From positions 2,604,001 through 2,668,000 of the forward strand of contig NZ_CP034463.1 of the NCBI RefSeq assembly GCF_003955715.1: 64,000 nucleotides of DNA. The letters are read 5' to 3'. Under the pieces are notes generated by a model. That model was not told the DNA's origin. It searched no databases and worked only from the letters and a program-made list of their open reading frames with translations. Shown in pieces: positions 47,970 to 55,276 of this stretch. The first letter of the stretch is position 1. The number at the start of each line of letters is the position of its first letter. The DNA is from Streptomyces aquilus (lineage in GTDB: Bacteria; Actinomycetota; Actinomycetes; Streptomycetales; Streptomycetaceae). The position numbers were made by a program, and so were the translations under genes.

Positions 47970-49757
47970 GTGCACCCCCGTATCGAGGACTACGCCCTCA
48001 TCGGCGACGAACAGACGGCGGCCCTGGTCGGCAAGGACGGCAGCGTCGACTGGCTGTGCCTGCCCCGCTTCGACTCGGCCGCCTGCTTCGCCCGGCTGCT
48101 CGGCGACGAGGAGAACGGACACTGGCGCATCGCGCCCCGCGACGGCCCGGACCGGTGCGCCCGCCGCGCCTACCGTCCCGGCACCCTCGTGCTGGACACC
48201 GACTGGGAGACCGACACCGGCTCGGTGCGGGTCACCGACCTGATGCCCCAGCGCGACCGCGCCCCCGACCTCGTACGCGTCATCGAGGGCCTCAGCGGCG
48301 AGGTCACCGTCCGCAGCACGCTCCGGCTGCGTTTCGACTACGGCTCGATCATGCCGTGGATGCGCAGGACCGACGGGCACCGGGTCGCCGTCGCCGGCCC
48401 GGACTCGGTGTGGCTGCGCAGCGAACCCGAGGTGCGCACCTGGGGCGAGGACTTCTGCACGCACTCGGAGTTCACCGTCAAGAAGGGCGAGAAGGTGTCG
48501 TTCGTCCTCACCTGGCACCCCTCGCACGAGCCGCGCCCGCCGCAGACCGACCCGCTCGACGCCCTGCGCGCCAGCGTCGAGGACTGGCAGGCGTGGTCGG
48601 ACCGCTGCCGCTACGACGGCCCCTACAAGGACATCGTCCTGCGCTCCCTGATCACGCTCAAGGCCCTCACCTACGCCCCGACCGGCGGCATCGTCGCCGC
48701 GGCCACCACCTCGCTGCCGGAGGAGCTGGGCGGCGTACGCAACTGGGACTACCGGTACTGCTGGCTGCGCGACTCCACGCTCACCCTCGGCGCGCTGCTG
48801 TCGGCGGGGTACCACGAGGAGGCCGAGGCCTGGCGCGACTGGCTGCTGCGCGCGGTCGCGGGCGATCCGGCGGACCTTCAGATCATGTACGGCGTCGCGG
48901 GCGAGCGGCGGCTGCCCGAGTTCGAACTGCCGTGGCTCACCGGCTTCCACGGCTCGGCGCCGGTACGGATCGGCAACGAGGCCGTGAAACAGCTCCAGCT
49001 GGACGTGTACGGCGAGGTCATGGACTCCCTCTCGCTGGCCCGGAGTTCGGGGCTGTCCACCAAGCCGCACATCTGGTCCCTCCAGTGCGCCCTGATGGAT
49101 TTCCTGCGCGGAGCGTGGCGGCAGCCCGACGAAGGGCTGTGGGAGGTGCGCGGCGGGCGCCGTCAGTTCGTCCACTCCAAGGTGATGGTGTGGGTGGCCG
49201 CCGACCGGGCCGTCCGCGCCCTGGAGGACAACCCCGTGCTGCACGGCGACCTCGACGGCTGGCGGAAGATGCGCGACGAGGTGCACCGCGAGGTGTGCGA
49301 GAAGGGCTTCGACGCCGAGCGCAACACCTTCACCCAGGCTTACGGTTCGAGCGAGCTCGACGCCTCCCTGCTCCTCATCCCCCGGGTCGGCTTCCTGCCG
49401 CCCGACGATCCGCGCGTGATCGGCACCGTCGACGCGATCCGCGAGGAGCTGGGCCACGGCGGCTTCCTGCGCCGGTACAGCACCGACGGCACGACGGTCG
49501 ACGGGCTGCCGGGCGACGAGGGCACGTTCCTGGTCTGCTCGTTCTGGCTGGCGGACGCCCTGCACATGACGGGCCGCACGAAGGAGGCCCGTGAGCTGTT
49601 CGAGCGACTCGTGGGGCTGGCCAACGACGTGGGGCTGCTGTCCGAGGAGTACGACCCGGCGCACGACTGCCACCTCGGCAACTTCCCGCAGGCGTTCAGC
49701 CACATCGGACTGGTGAACACCGCCCTCGCCCTGTTCGGGGACGAGGAGGCAGGATAG
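47970..49757 (+). CDS. Glycoside hydrolase family 15 protein
   Basis: This 595-residue cytosolic enzyme of the bacterial GH15 type starts RIEDYALIGDEQTAALVGKDGSVDWLCLPRFDSAACFARLLG, the signature of trehalase/glucoamylase-like proteins. A beta-rich N-terminal domain (about 1-215) precedes the (alpha/alpha)6 barrel, which includes LGGVRNWDYRYCWLRDSTLTLGALL and ends GFLPPDDPRVIGTVDAI...GLLSEEYDPAHDCHLGNFPQAFSHIGLVN, where the second catalytic acid lies. Mycobacterial relatives hydrolyse trehalose. The start is GTG 47970. It is followed six bases later by an SDR gene. Confidence 0.93.
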   Translation: MHPRIEDYALIGDEQTAALVGKDGSVDWLCLPRFDSAACFARLLGDEENGHWRIAPRDGPDRCARRAYRPGTLVLDTDWETDTGSVRVTDLMPQRDRAPDLVRVIEGLSGEVTVRSTLRLRFDYGSIMPWMRRTDGHRVAVAGPDSVWLRSEPEVRTWGEDFCTHSEFTVKKGEKVSFVLTWHPSHEPRPPQTDPLDALRASVEDWQAWSDRCRYDGPYKDIVLRSLITLKALTYAPTGGIVAAATTSLPEELGGVRNWDYRYCWLRDSTLTLGALLSAGYHEEAEAWRDWLLRAVAGDPADLQIMYGVAGERRLPEFELPWLTGFHGSAPVRIGNEAVKQLQLDVYGEVMDSLSLARSSGLSTKPHIWSLQCALMDFLRGAWRQPDEGLWEVRGGRRQFVHSKVMVWVAADRAVRALEDNPVLHGDLDGWRKMRDEVHREVCEKGFDAERNTFTQAYGSSELDASLLLIPRVGFLPPDDPRVIGTVDAIREELGHGGFLRRYSTDGTTVDGLPGDEGTFLVCSFWLADALHMTGRTKEARELFERLVGLANDVGLLSEEYDPAHDCHLGNFPQAFSHIGLVNTALALFGDEEAG

Positions 49758-49762
49758 GGGCC

Positions 49763-50518
49763 ATGGATCTTGGACTGAAGGACCGGGTGTACGTCGTCAC
49801 CGGGGCCACCCGCGGTCTCGGCAACGCGTCCGCGCGCGAGCTGGTCGCCGACGGGGCGAAGGTGGTACTGACCGGGCGGGACGAGAAGCGGGTCGCCGAC
49901 GCGGCGGCCGAGCTGGGGCCGAACGCCATCGGGCTGGCCGTCGACAACGCCGACCCGGAGGCTCCGGCCCGCCTGATCGCGGCCGCGCGGGAGAGCTTCG
50001 GCGGCTTCGACGGCATCCTGATCAGCGTGGGCGGGCCGGCGCCGGGCTTCGTCGCGGACAACACGGACGAGCAGTGGACCAGCGCGTTCGAGTCGGTCTT
50101 CCTGGGTGCGGTACGGCTCGCGCGCGCGGCGGCGGAGGAGCTGGAGGCCGGGGGTGTCATCGGGTTCGTGCTGTCGGGCTCGGTGCACGAGCCGATCCCG
50201 GGGCTGACCATCTCCAACGGGCTGCGGCCGGGGCTCGCCGGGTTCGCGAAGTCGATCGCGGACGAGCTGGGGCCGCGCGGGATTCGCGTCGTAGGCCTGC
50301 TGCCGTCGCGTATCGACACGGATCGCGTGCGTGAGCTGGATGGGCTGTCCGCGGATCCGGAGGCCACCCGTGCCGCCAATGAGGCGCGGATTCCGTTGCG
50401 GCGGTACGGGACGCCGGAGGAGTTCGGGCGTACGGCGGCGTTCTTGCTCTCCCCTGCGGCTTCCTATTTGACCGGCATCATGCTGCCTGTTGACGGGGGG
50501 ATGCGGCACGGCTTTTGA
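49763..50518 (+). CDS. SDR-family protein with altered active site
   Basis: This 251-residue SDR fold has GATRGLG (14-20) for cofactor binding and an intact C-terminal AAFLLSPAASYLTGIMLPVDGG. The usual catalytic Y-xxx-K is replaced by the segment ISNGLRPGLAGFAKS after VLSGSVHEPI, so neither the tyrosine nor the lysine is in its normal place. A group of SDRs with the SNxLRxGL pattern is known in databases and may use another proton donor or act as a non-enzymatic sensor. The gene lies six bases after the GH15 gene and is probably coupled. Confidence 0.88.
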   Translation: MDLGLKDRVYVVTGATRGLGNASARELVADGAKVVLTGRDEKRVADAAAELGPNAIGLAVDNADPEAPARLIAAARESFGGFDGILISVGGPAPGFVADNTDEQWTSAFESVFLGAVRLARAAAEELEAGGVIGFVLSGSVHEPIPGLTISNGLRPGLAGFAKSIADELGPRGIRVVGLLPSRIDTDRVRELDGLSADPEATRAANEARIPLRRYGTPEEFGRTAAFLLSPAASYLTGIMLPVDGGMRHGF

Positions 50519-50568
50519 GTGCGGGCCGGTGGGGGTTGATCGCGCAGTTCCCCGCGCCCCTAAAAGCC

Positions 50569-51156
50569 TTAACTCACCCTCTCTGCACGATGCTTGACCG
50601 CCTTCATGCGGACCTCCGCCGGCAGAGACTCCAGGCCCGCCGAGTTCCTCGCGTGCGTCAGGGCCTCCGTCGTCAGGTGGCTCAGTGCCGTCCCGGGGTC
50701 CACGTGCGGTTCCAGCAGGAGCCGTACGCGGGTCTCCGGGGCGTCGCGCCGGCCCGTCAGATGCACGTGGGCCTGGGAGACGCCGTCCAACCGCGTGGCC
50801 TCGTCGGCCAGTACGCCTTCCAGCGCCCGGCCGCGCAGGAGCGCGCCCTCGCCGTCGCCGGTGTCGATCAGGACCTCGGTGAGGCGGTGCCGGCGCAGGT
50901 TCGCGACCAGCCACCACAGGGCGAGCAGCACGAGAAGCGCGAGCACGCCGAGGACCGTCGGCCACCACCAGCCGGCGTCCCGCCAGCGGGTGCGTTCGGC
51001 GGTGTCGAGGAGTACGTCGTGACGGCTGTCGTGGATCCACCAGGAGGGCGGGTTCGCGCCCAGCCCCACGGCCAGCACCGCGCCGCCCACGACGACCAGC
51101 ACCAGCCCGATCAGGCCCAGCAGCACCCGATTGACGACCCTGAGCACGGCCCTCAC
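50569..51156 (-). CDS. amaP: AmaP-like membrane anchor for Asp23 proteins
   Basis: This 195-residue protein starts at GTG 51156. It has two N-terminal membrane spans (about 8-33, VLLGLIGLVLVVVGGAVLAVGLG, and 65-87, WWWPTVLGVLALLVLLALWWLV) and a soluble domain (about 100-190) with an Asp23-like segment AHVHLTGRRDAPETRVRLLLEPHVDPGTALSHL. AmaP in Staphylococcus anchors Asp23 to the membrane. It is the last gene of a five-gene operon and overlaps the gene before it by four bases. Confidence 0.85.
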   Translation of the reverse strand: MRAVLRVVNRVLLGLIGLVLVVVGGAVLAVGLGANPPSWWIHDSRHDVLLDTAERTRWRDAGWWWPTVLGVLALLVLLALWWLVANLRRHRLTEVLIDTGDGEGALLRGRALEGVLADEATRLDGVSQAHVHLTGRRDAPETRVRLLLEPHVDPGTALSHLTTEALTHARNSAGLESLPAEVRMKAVKHRAERVS

Positions 51157-51803
51157 CCCTTCTTCCCGGGCCGCCGCACGTGCAGCGACAGCGACGGCGG
51201 CCGGGCCAGCCCCAGCCCCCGGATCGCGTCGCCGAGCACGGCGTCCAGGTCGGCGTGTACGTCGTCCAGTTCACGGAAGTGCGCGACCGCGCTGACGTCG
51301 GCCTTGGCGCGGGACAGCCGGACCCGCACCGACTGCACACCGGCGACCTCGACGGCCCGGTCGCGCAGGACCAGGGCGGCGGCCTCGCGGTACAGGCCGG
51401 CCCGTACGTCGGCGTGGGTGCGCCGCATGGGCAGGACGCCGCGCAGGCCGGGGGTGGCGGCGAGGACGATCAGCCAGAGGCCGAGGGCGGCGGCGACGCC
51501 GGCGCCGACGAGGACCCAGGTGTCGTCCAGGGTCCGCTCGGCGAGCTGGGTCGCCAGTTCGCGGCGCCAGCGCATGGCCGGCTGTCCGGCGCGGACGGCC
51601 GCGATGTCGTAGAGGAAGAGTCCGGCGACGCCGAGGAGCAGCACCGCGGCGACGGCCGCGGGGACGCGCCGGGGCGACCAGAAACGGCCGCTGCCGCCGC
51701 TGCCTTCGAGGACCGGTGGTGGTGGTGCGGGGTCCGGTTCGGTCGGCTTCTCCAGAACCGGCAGTCGTTGCGTCGTGCCCTCGGAGCCCTGGGGCTCGCT
51801 CAT
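51153..51803 (-). CDS. DUF6286-type membrane protein of the Asp23 operon
   Basis: This 216-residue protein starts at the ATG at 51803 with GGGAGGA upstream. The N-terminal part is Pro/Glu-rich (TEPDPAPPPPVLEG) and cytosolic. Two membrane spans follow (about 47-66, VPAAVAAVLLLGVAGLFLYDI, and 97-117, LVGAGVAAALGLWLIVLA), with a soluble C-terminal domain (about 130-210) rich in alternating hydrophobic residues (VEVAGVQSVRVRLSRAKADVSAVAHF). That last domain resembles an Asp23-like fold. The stop overlaps the start of the AmaP gene by four bases. Confidence 0.78.
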   Translation of the reverse strand: MSEPQGSEGTTQRLPVLEKPTEPDPAPPPPVLEGSGGSGRFWSPRRVPAAVAAVLLLGVAGLFLYDIAAVRAGQPAMRWRRELATQLAERTLDDTWVLVGAGVAAALGLWLIVLAATPGLRGVLPMRRTHADVRAGLYREAAALVLRDRAVEVAGVQSVRVRLSRAKADVSAVAHFRELDDVHADLDAVLGDAIRGLGLARPPSLSLHVRRPGKKG

Positions 51804-52174
51804 CGCGTCCTCCCCTGTGCCGCGCCGTGCGCCGGGGTCAGATGCAGCCGCTCGACCTGGACCGCGACCTCCGACACCTCCATTCCCACCAACGCGCGTA
51901 CCCGCTCCACCACATGTCGACGCACCCGGGCGCAACGGGCGCCGATGTCGGTGGGGTAGCCGAGTTCGAGGTGGACGTGGACGCGCGCCGTGTCGTGGTG
52001 GACCACCACGGTGGCGTGCGCGGGCGCGGCCTCGTCCGGGACCTCCCCGATCACCTCGCGCGCCGCCTGCGAGGCGATCTTCGCCACGACCCGGTCGGCG
52101 ATCCGCGTCGCACCGCGTTCGCCGGGCGGTACGACGGTCAGGGGCCTGTGCAGCTCACCGGCCTCGGCGGTCAT
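51800..52174 (-). CDS. Asp23/Gls24-family envelope stress protein (second)
   Basis: This 124-residue cytosolic protein has the Asp23 core: GATRIADRVVAKIASQAAREVIGEV, HVHLELGYPTDIGARCARVRRHVVERVRALVGMEVSEVAVQVERLHL. Asp23 proteins gather at the membrane and link alkaline or cell-wall stress to the envelope in Gram-positive bacteria. The C-terminal tail (TPAHGAAQGRTR) is polar. It overlaps the small membrane gene upstream and the DUF6286 gene downstream, each by four bases, so the operon is tightly coupled. Confidence 0.9.
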   Translation of the reverse strand: MTAEAGELHRPLTVVPPGERGATRIADRVVAKIASQAAREVIGEVPDEAAPAHATVVVHHDTARVHVHLELGYPTDIGARCARVRRHVVERVRALVGMEVSEVAVQVERLHLTPAHGAAQGRTR

Positions 52175-52371
52175 CTGGGTCCCCGCCGGTCGCGGCGTTC
52201 GTCACGGGTGCGGAAGAAGTCGCCGATCTCCAGGTCTCCCTCCATGAAGCGGCCGACGACGAACCCGATCGCGCCCAGGGCCGCCACCAGCAGAAAGGCC
52301 CCGAACCCGCCGAAGTACCCGGCGAAGCCCAGCGCCATACCGGCGATCATGCCGACCACGGCCATGCTCAT
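52171..52371 (-). CDS. Small DUF2273-like membrane protein of the Asp23 operon
   Basis: This 66-residue membrane protein has two close hydrophobic segments: MSMAVVGMIAGMALGFAGYF and GAFLLVAALGAIGFVVGRFM. A short charged tail, EGDLEIGDFFRTRDERRDRRGPR, faces the cytosol. Such small two-span proteins (DUF2273) accompany Asp23 in Firmicutes operons. The start at 52371 has GAGGGGAG upstream. Its job may be to anchor or dock Asp23. Confidence 0.85.
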   Translation of the reverse strand: MSMAVVGMIAGMALGFAGYFGGFGAFLLVAALGAIGFVVGRFMEGDLEIGDFFRTRDERRDRRGPR

Positions 52372-52402
52372 GCCGCACTCCCCTCAGCCGTTCGGAGACC
52401 CT

Positions 52403-52867
52403 TCACTGGATCCGGGGCTCCGGCTCGTCGTCCTCTTCCTCGGGCAGTTTCACGTCGCTGACCGCGATGTTGACCTCGACGACCTCCAGGCCGGTCATCC
52501 GCTCCACGGCCGCGATGACGTTCTCCCGGACGGCCCGGGCCACGTCGGAGATCGACACGCCGTAGTCGACGACGATCTCCAGGTCGAGCGCGGTCTGCAC
52601 CTCGCCGACCTCGGCCTTCACGCCGCGTGTCACGGATTTCGAGCCGCCGGGCACCCGGTCGCGGACGGCCCCGAAGGTGCGGGAGAGCCCACTGCCCATG
52701 GCGTGCACGCCGAGGACGTCCCGGGCGGCCATCCCGGCGATCTTCTCCACGACCCCGTCGGCGATGGTGGTCCGTCCTCGGGTCGCCGGGTCACCGCCGC
52801 CGCGCTTGACGGCCTTGCGGGGCTGCGTGGCGGTCTCTACGTCGGGAGTCTGCGTCTGCTCTGTCAT
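52403..52867 (-). CDS. Asp23/Gls24-family envelope stress protein (first)
   Basis: This 154-residue Asp23 protein leads the operon. The core contains GRTTIADGVVEKIAGMAARDVLGVHAMG, ALDLEIVVDYGVSISDVARAVRENVIAAVERMTGLEVVEVNIAVSDVKLPEE. A polar, lysine-containing N-terminus (residues 1-30) precedes it, and an acidic tail (EEDDEPEPRIQ) ends it. ATG 52867 with AAGGG upstream is the start. It is divergent from the P10-family-type gene at 52955, with an 87-base promoter region between them. Confidence 0.92.
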   Translation of the reverse strand: MTEQTQTPDVETATQPRKAVKRGGGDPATRGRTTIADGVVEKIAGMAARDVLGVHAMGSGLSRTFGAVRDRVPGGSKSVTRGVKAEVGEVQTALDLEIVVDYGVSISDVARAVRENVIAAVERMTGLEVVEVNIAVSDVKLPEEEDDEPEPRIQ

Positions 52868-52954
52868 CGCCGTACATCCCTTTCGATCGTCGTCCTTCCA
52901 CCACCGTAAGTGGGGTTGCGTCCACGCGCGCCGGAGATGGGGCAGGCTGGAGCA

Positions 52955-53635
52955 ATGACCGACCGGTGGACACAGTCCGTACGGCATCAGCTCGGCCTCG
53001 GCAGGCTGCTGCCTTTGGGGGGCGCGCGCGACGGTGCGTGGATCGCGGAGGAGGCGGCCGAGGCGGTGCTGCGGCGTGCGGTACGGGGGGTGCGCGGCGT
53101 GCGCCTGGAGTCGCTGCGGATCGCGCTCGCCGATCCGGCGGCGGCGCACGAGCCCGTCGTACCGCCACCGCCGAGCGCCCTGCCGCCGGGGCCGTTGCGG
53201 ATCTCGGCGCAGTTCGCGGCGACCGCGCGGGAGCCGCTGCCGACGACGGCGGACCGGCTGCGGACGGGCCTGGCGACCGCAGCCACGGAGCTGCTGGGGC
53301 TGGTGGTGGCGGAGGTCGACCTGACGGTGACGGCGCTGCTGGACGAGGAGCCGGAGGCCGCCGCGGTACGGCAGCCCGAGCCGCCGTCGGCCGTGGTGGC
53401 CGACGATCCCGCGGCGGCCGCCGCCCTCGCGGTGCCCGGCGTCACGGGGATCACCGCCGCGCTGGGGCAGGCGGTGCGGAGCGAGGCGGCCCTGCCGCGA
53501 GGCCACGTCCGGGTGGAGGTCGCGGTCGACGCGGACCACCGGGCGCTGGACGTGGCCCGGGCGGTCCGCGAGCGGGTGGGGAAGGCGCTCCCCGGTCATC
53601 CGACGGTGGCGGTGCTGGTCACCGCGGTCGGGTGA
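52955..53635 (+). CDS. Asp23-neighbouring protein with two degenerate Asp23-like halves
   Basis: This 226-residue protein starts at the ATG at 52955 with GGAG upstream. Similar genes carry the odd label 'nucleopolyhedrovirus P10 family' in databases. Residues about 25-125 (AWIAEEAAEAVLRRAVRGVRGVRLESL...TTADRLRTGLATAATELLGLVVAEVDLTVT) and about 150-226 (AVPGVTGITAALGQAVR...RGHVRVEVAVDADHRALDVARAVRERVGKALPGHPTVAVLVTAVG) each follow the Asp23 strand-helix order, so I read it as a diverged tandem of two Asp23-like domains. It faces away from the Asp23 operon. Its stop lies in a 40-base tandem repeat. Confidence 0.8.
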   Translation: MTDRWTQSVRHQLGLGRLLPLGGARDGAWIAEEAAEAVLRRAVRGVRGVRLESLRIALADPAAAHEPVVPPPPSALPPGPLRISAQFAATAREPLPTTADRLRTGLATAATELLGLVVAEVDLTVTALLDEEPEAAAVRQPEPPSAVVADDPAAAAALAVPGVTGITAALGQAVRSEAALPRGHVRVEVAVDADHRALDVARAVRERVGKALPGHPTVAVLVTAVG

Positions 53636-53790
53636 CGGTGTGGGTCACCACGAGGTGGTCACCGCGGTCGGATGACGGTGTGGGTCACCACGAGGTGGTC
53701 ACCGCGGTCGGATGACGGTGTGGCTCGCCATGAGGTGTCACCGCGGTCGGGTGACGGTGTAGGTCACCACGAGGTGGTCACACTTTCGGG
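53619..53790. repeat. Tandem 40-base repeats with hairpins
   Basis: ACCGCGGTCG recurs at 53621, 53661, 53701 and 53740, marking three 40/40/39-base steps, and a degenerate fifth unit runs to about 53790. The first unit carries the stop of the upstream gene (53633-53635). Each unit can fold GGTGAC...GTCACC. The array sits between convergent genes and may also end transcription. Confidence 0.88.
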
Positions 53791-53796
53791 TGACGG

Positions 53797-54591
53797 TCAC
53801 TCGCCGATGCCGGCCAGGTCGCGCAGTCGGCGTGCCTGTGCGGCGCGCTCGGCGGCGCGCTGCTCGTCGTAGGTGCGGTCCTGGGCGCCGCGGAGCAGCG
53901 CCTTGGTCTCGATGACGGCGTCCCGCGGCGCGGCCAGCAGGGCGCCGGCGAGGTCGCGTACGGCGTCGTCGAGCTGGTCCCGGGGGACGGCGATGTTGGC
54001 CAGGCCGGTGTTGACGGCTTCCTCGGCCAGGACGAAGCGCCCGGTGGCGCAGATCTCCAGCGCACGGGCGTAGCCGACGAGCGAGACGAGCGGGTGGGTG
54101 CCCGTGAGGTCCGGGACCAGGCCCAGACCGGTCTCGCGCATGGCGAACTGCACGTCGTCGGCGACGACGCGAAGGTCGCAGGCGAGCGCGAGCTGGAAGC
54201 CCGCCCCGATGGCATGCCCCTGGACGGCGGCGATGGACACGACGTCGCTCCGCCGCCACCAGGTGAAGCCCTCCTGGAACTCCGCGATGGCGGCGTCGAG
54301 TTCGGCGTCACCACTGCGGGCGAGGTCGATGAACGACGGCTCGCCCTCGATCCCCTCCGGCGTGAACATCTGCCGGTCGAGCCCCGCGGAGAAGGACTTG
54401 CCCTCGCCGCGCAGCACGACGACCCGGACGGAGCCCGGCACCAGCCGACCCGCCTCGGCGAGCGACCGCCACAGAGCGGGGCTCTGCGCGTTGAGCTTGG
54501 CCGGGTTGGTCAGCGTCACCGTGGCGAGGGTGTCCTCGACGGTGAGCCGTACGCCGTCCTTGTCGAGCAGGGGAACGAGTTCCTGGCCCAT
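53797..54591 (-). CDS. Enoyl-CoA hydratase/isomerase family protein
   Basis: This 264-residue crotonase-fold enzyme starts at the ATG at 54591, with GGAGG upstream. Oxyanion-hole segments are FSAGLDRQMF and AIGAGFQLALACDLRV, and AMRETGLGLVPDLTG contains the candidate catalytic glutamate. It may hydrate or isomerise enoyl-CoA thioesters in beta-oxidation. It is the likely homologue of the gene next to gbn in S. coelicolor. It is convergent with the Asp23-like gene across the 40-base repeats. Confidence 0.92.
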   Translation of the reverse strand: MGQELVPLLDKDGVRLTVEDTLATVTLTNPAKLNAQSPALWRSLAEAGRLVPGSVRVVVLRGEGKSFSAGLDRQMFTPEGIEGEPSFIDLARSGDAELDAAIAEFQEGFTWWRRSDVVSIAAVQGHAIGAGFQLALACDLRVVADDVQFAMRETGLGLVPDLTGTHPLVSLVGYARALEICATGRFVLAEEAVNTGLANIAVPRDQLDDAVRDLAGALLAAPRDAVIETKALLRGAQDRTYDEQRAAERAAQARRLRDLAGIGE

Positions 54592-54657
54592 GGGGCGCCT
54601 CCGATGAGTGCGGTCATCCGCCGTGCCACACGGCACGGCTAAGTGACTGCACAGTAA

Positions 54658-54689
54658 CCACCCGGACGGTCAGCCGACCGACCGGGTGG
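54658..54689 (-). terminator. Stem-loop after gbn
   Basis: An imperfect inverted repeat, CCACCCGG...CCGGGTGG, with inner pairs CGGTC / GACCG, lies 31 bases past the gbn stop at 54720, on the minus-strand downstream side. Confidence 0.6.
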
Positions 54690-54719
54690 CCACCATCGAA
54701 GCCGAGGGGCCGCCCGGAA

Positions 54720-54941
54720 TCAGGACGACGCGGCCTTCTTGCCCCGGGTCGCGCCGCCACGCCCACGAAGCGTGACGCCCGACTCGCTGAGCATCCGGTG
54801 TACGAAGCCATACGAGCGGCCGGTCTCTTCGGCCAGCGCCCGAATGCTCGCACCGGAGTCGTACTTCTTCTTCAGGTCTGCCGCGAGCTTGTCGCGCGCG
54901 GCGCCGGTCACCCGGCTGCCCTTCTTCAGAGTCTCGGCCAC
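54720..54941 (-). CDS. gbn: Small nucleoid-associated helix-turn-helix protein Gbn
   Basis: This is a 73-residue basic protein starting at GTG 54941, with AGGAGG upstream. The sequence VAETLKKGSRVTGAARDKL, then a helix-turn-helix with SIRALAEETGRSYGFVHRMLSES, and a lysine/arginine tail GRGGATRGKKAASS fits S. coelicolor SCO1839 (Gbn) as I remember it. Gbn is described as a nucleoid-associated protein that recognises GATC-containing sites and influences development and antibiotic production. The length (73) and neighbours agree. Upstream DNA holds a dense cluster of GATC sites. An ABC-F gene lies upstream on the same strand. Confidence 0.82.
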   Translation of the reverse strand: MAETLKKGSRVTGAARDKLAADLKKKYDSGASIRALAEETGRSYGFVHRMLSESGVTLRGRGGATRGKKAASS

Positions 54942-55276
54942 CCGTGCCTCCTCATGGGAAGTGCGCTCTGGTCTCCTCATGATCACCCCTCCCGGGCTTC
55001 CTGGCCACCCATTCGGCAAGGTCCGTAAGACAAGGTTGTGACGACAGGAGCGCATCCCCACATGCGGAATCTGGGATTCCACGTCGGCGCGTTCGTACCG
55101 CCGAACGGGTTCATTTGTGAACGGGCAGGTCAGAGACGTGCGACGGCCGACCCCTTGTCGACAAAGGGATCGGCCGCGAAATGGATGTAGGACACACCCC
55201 GGTACGAGGAGATCTCACACAGATGATGGATCACCGGTAAGCCGAATGATCCATACGCCGTGGATCACGCATTCGA
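54942..55276. promoter_or_regulatory. Upstream region of gbn with GATC cluster and ABC-F terminator
   Basis: This 335-base stretch holds no gene. A stem-loop near 55145-55175 (GGCCGACCCCTTGTC / GACAAAGGGATCGGCC, imperfect) lies past the ABC-F stop on the minus strand and could end that transcript. GATC occurs at 55168, 55211, 55229, 55248, 55263 and 55275, with another at 55294 inside the ABC-F gene. ATGGATCA / TGATCCAT (55226-55253) form an 8-base inverted repeat. The cluster is a plausible binding region for Gbn itself. Confidence 0.6.
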
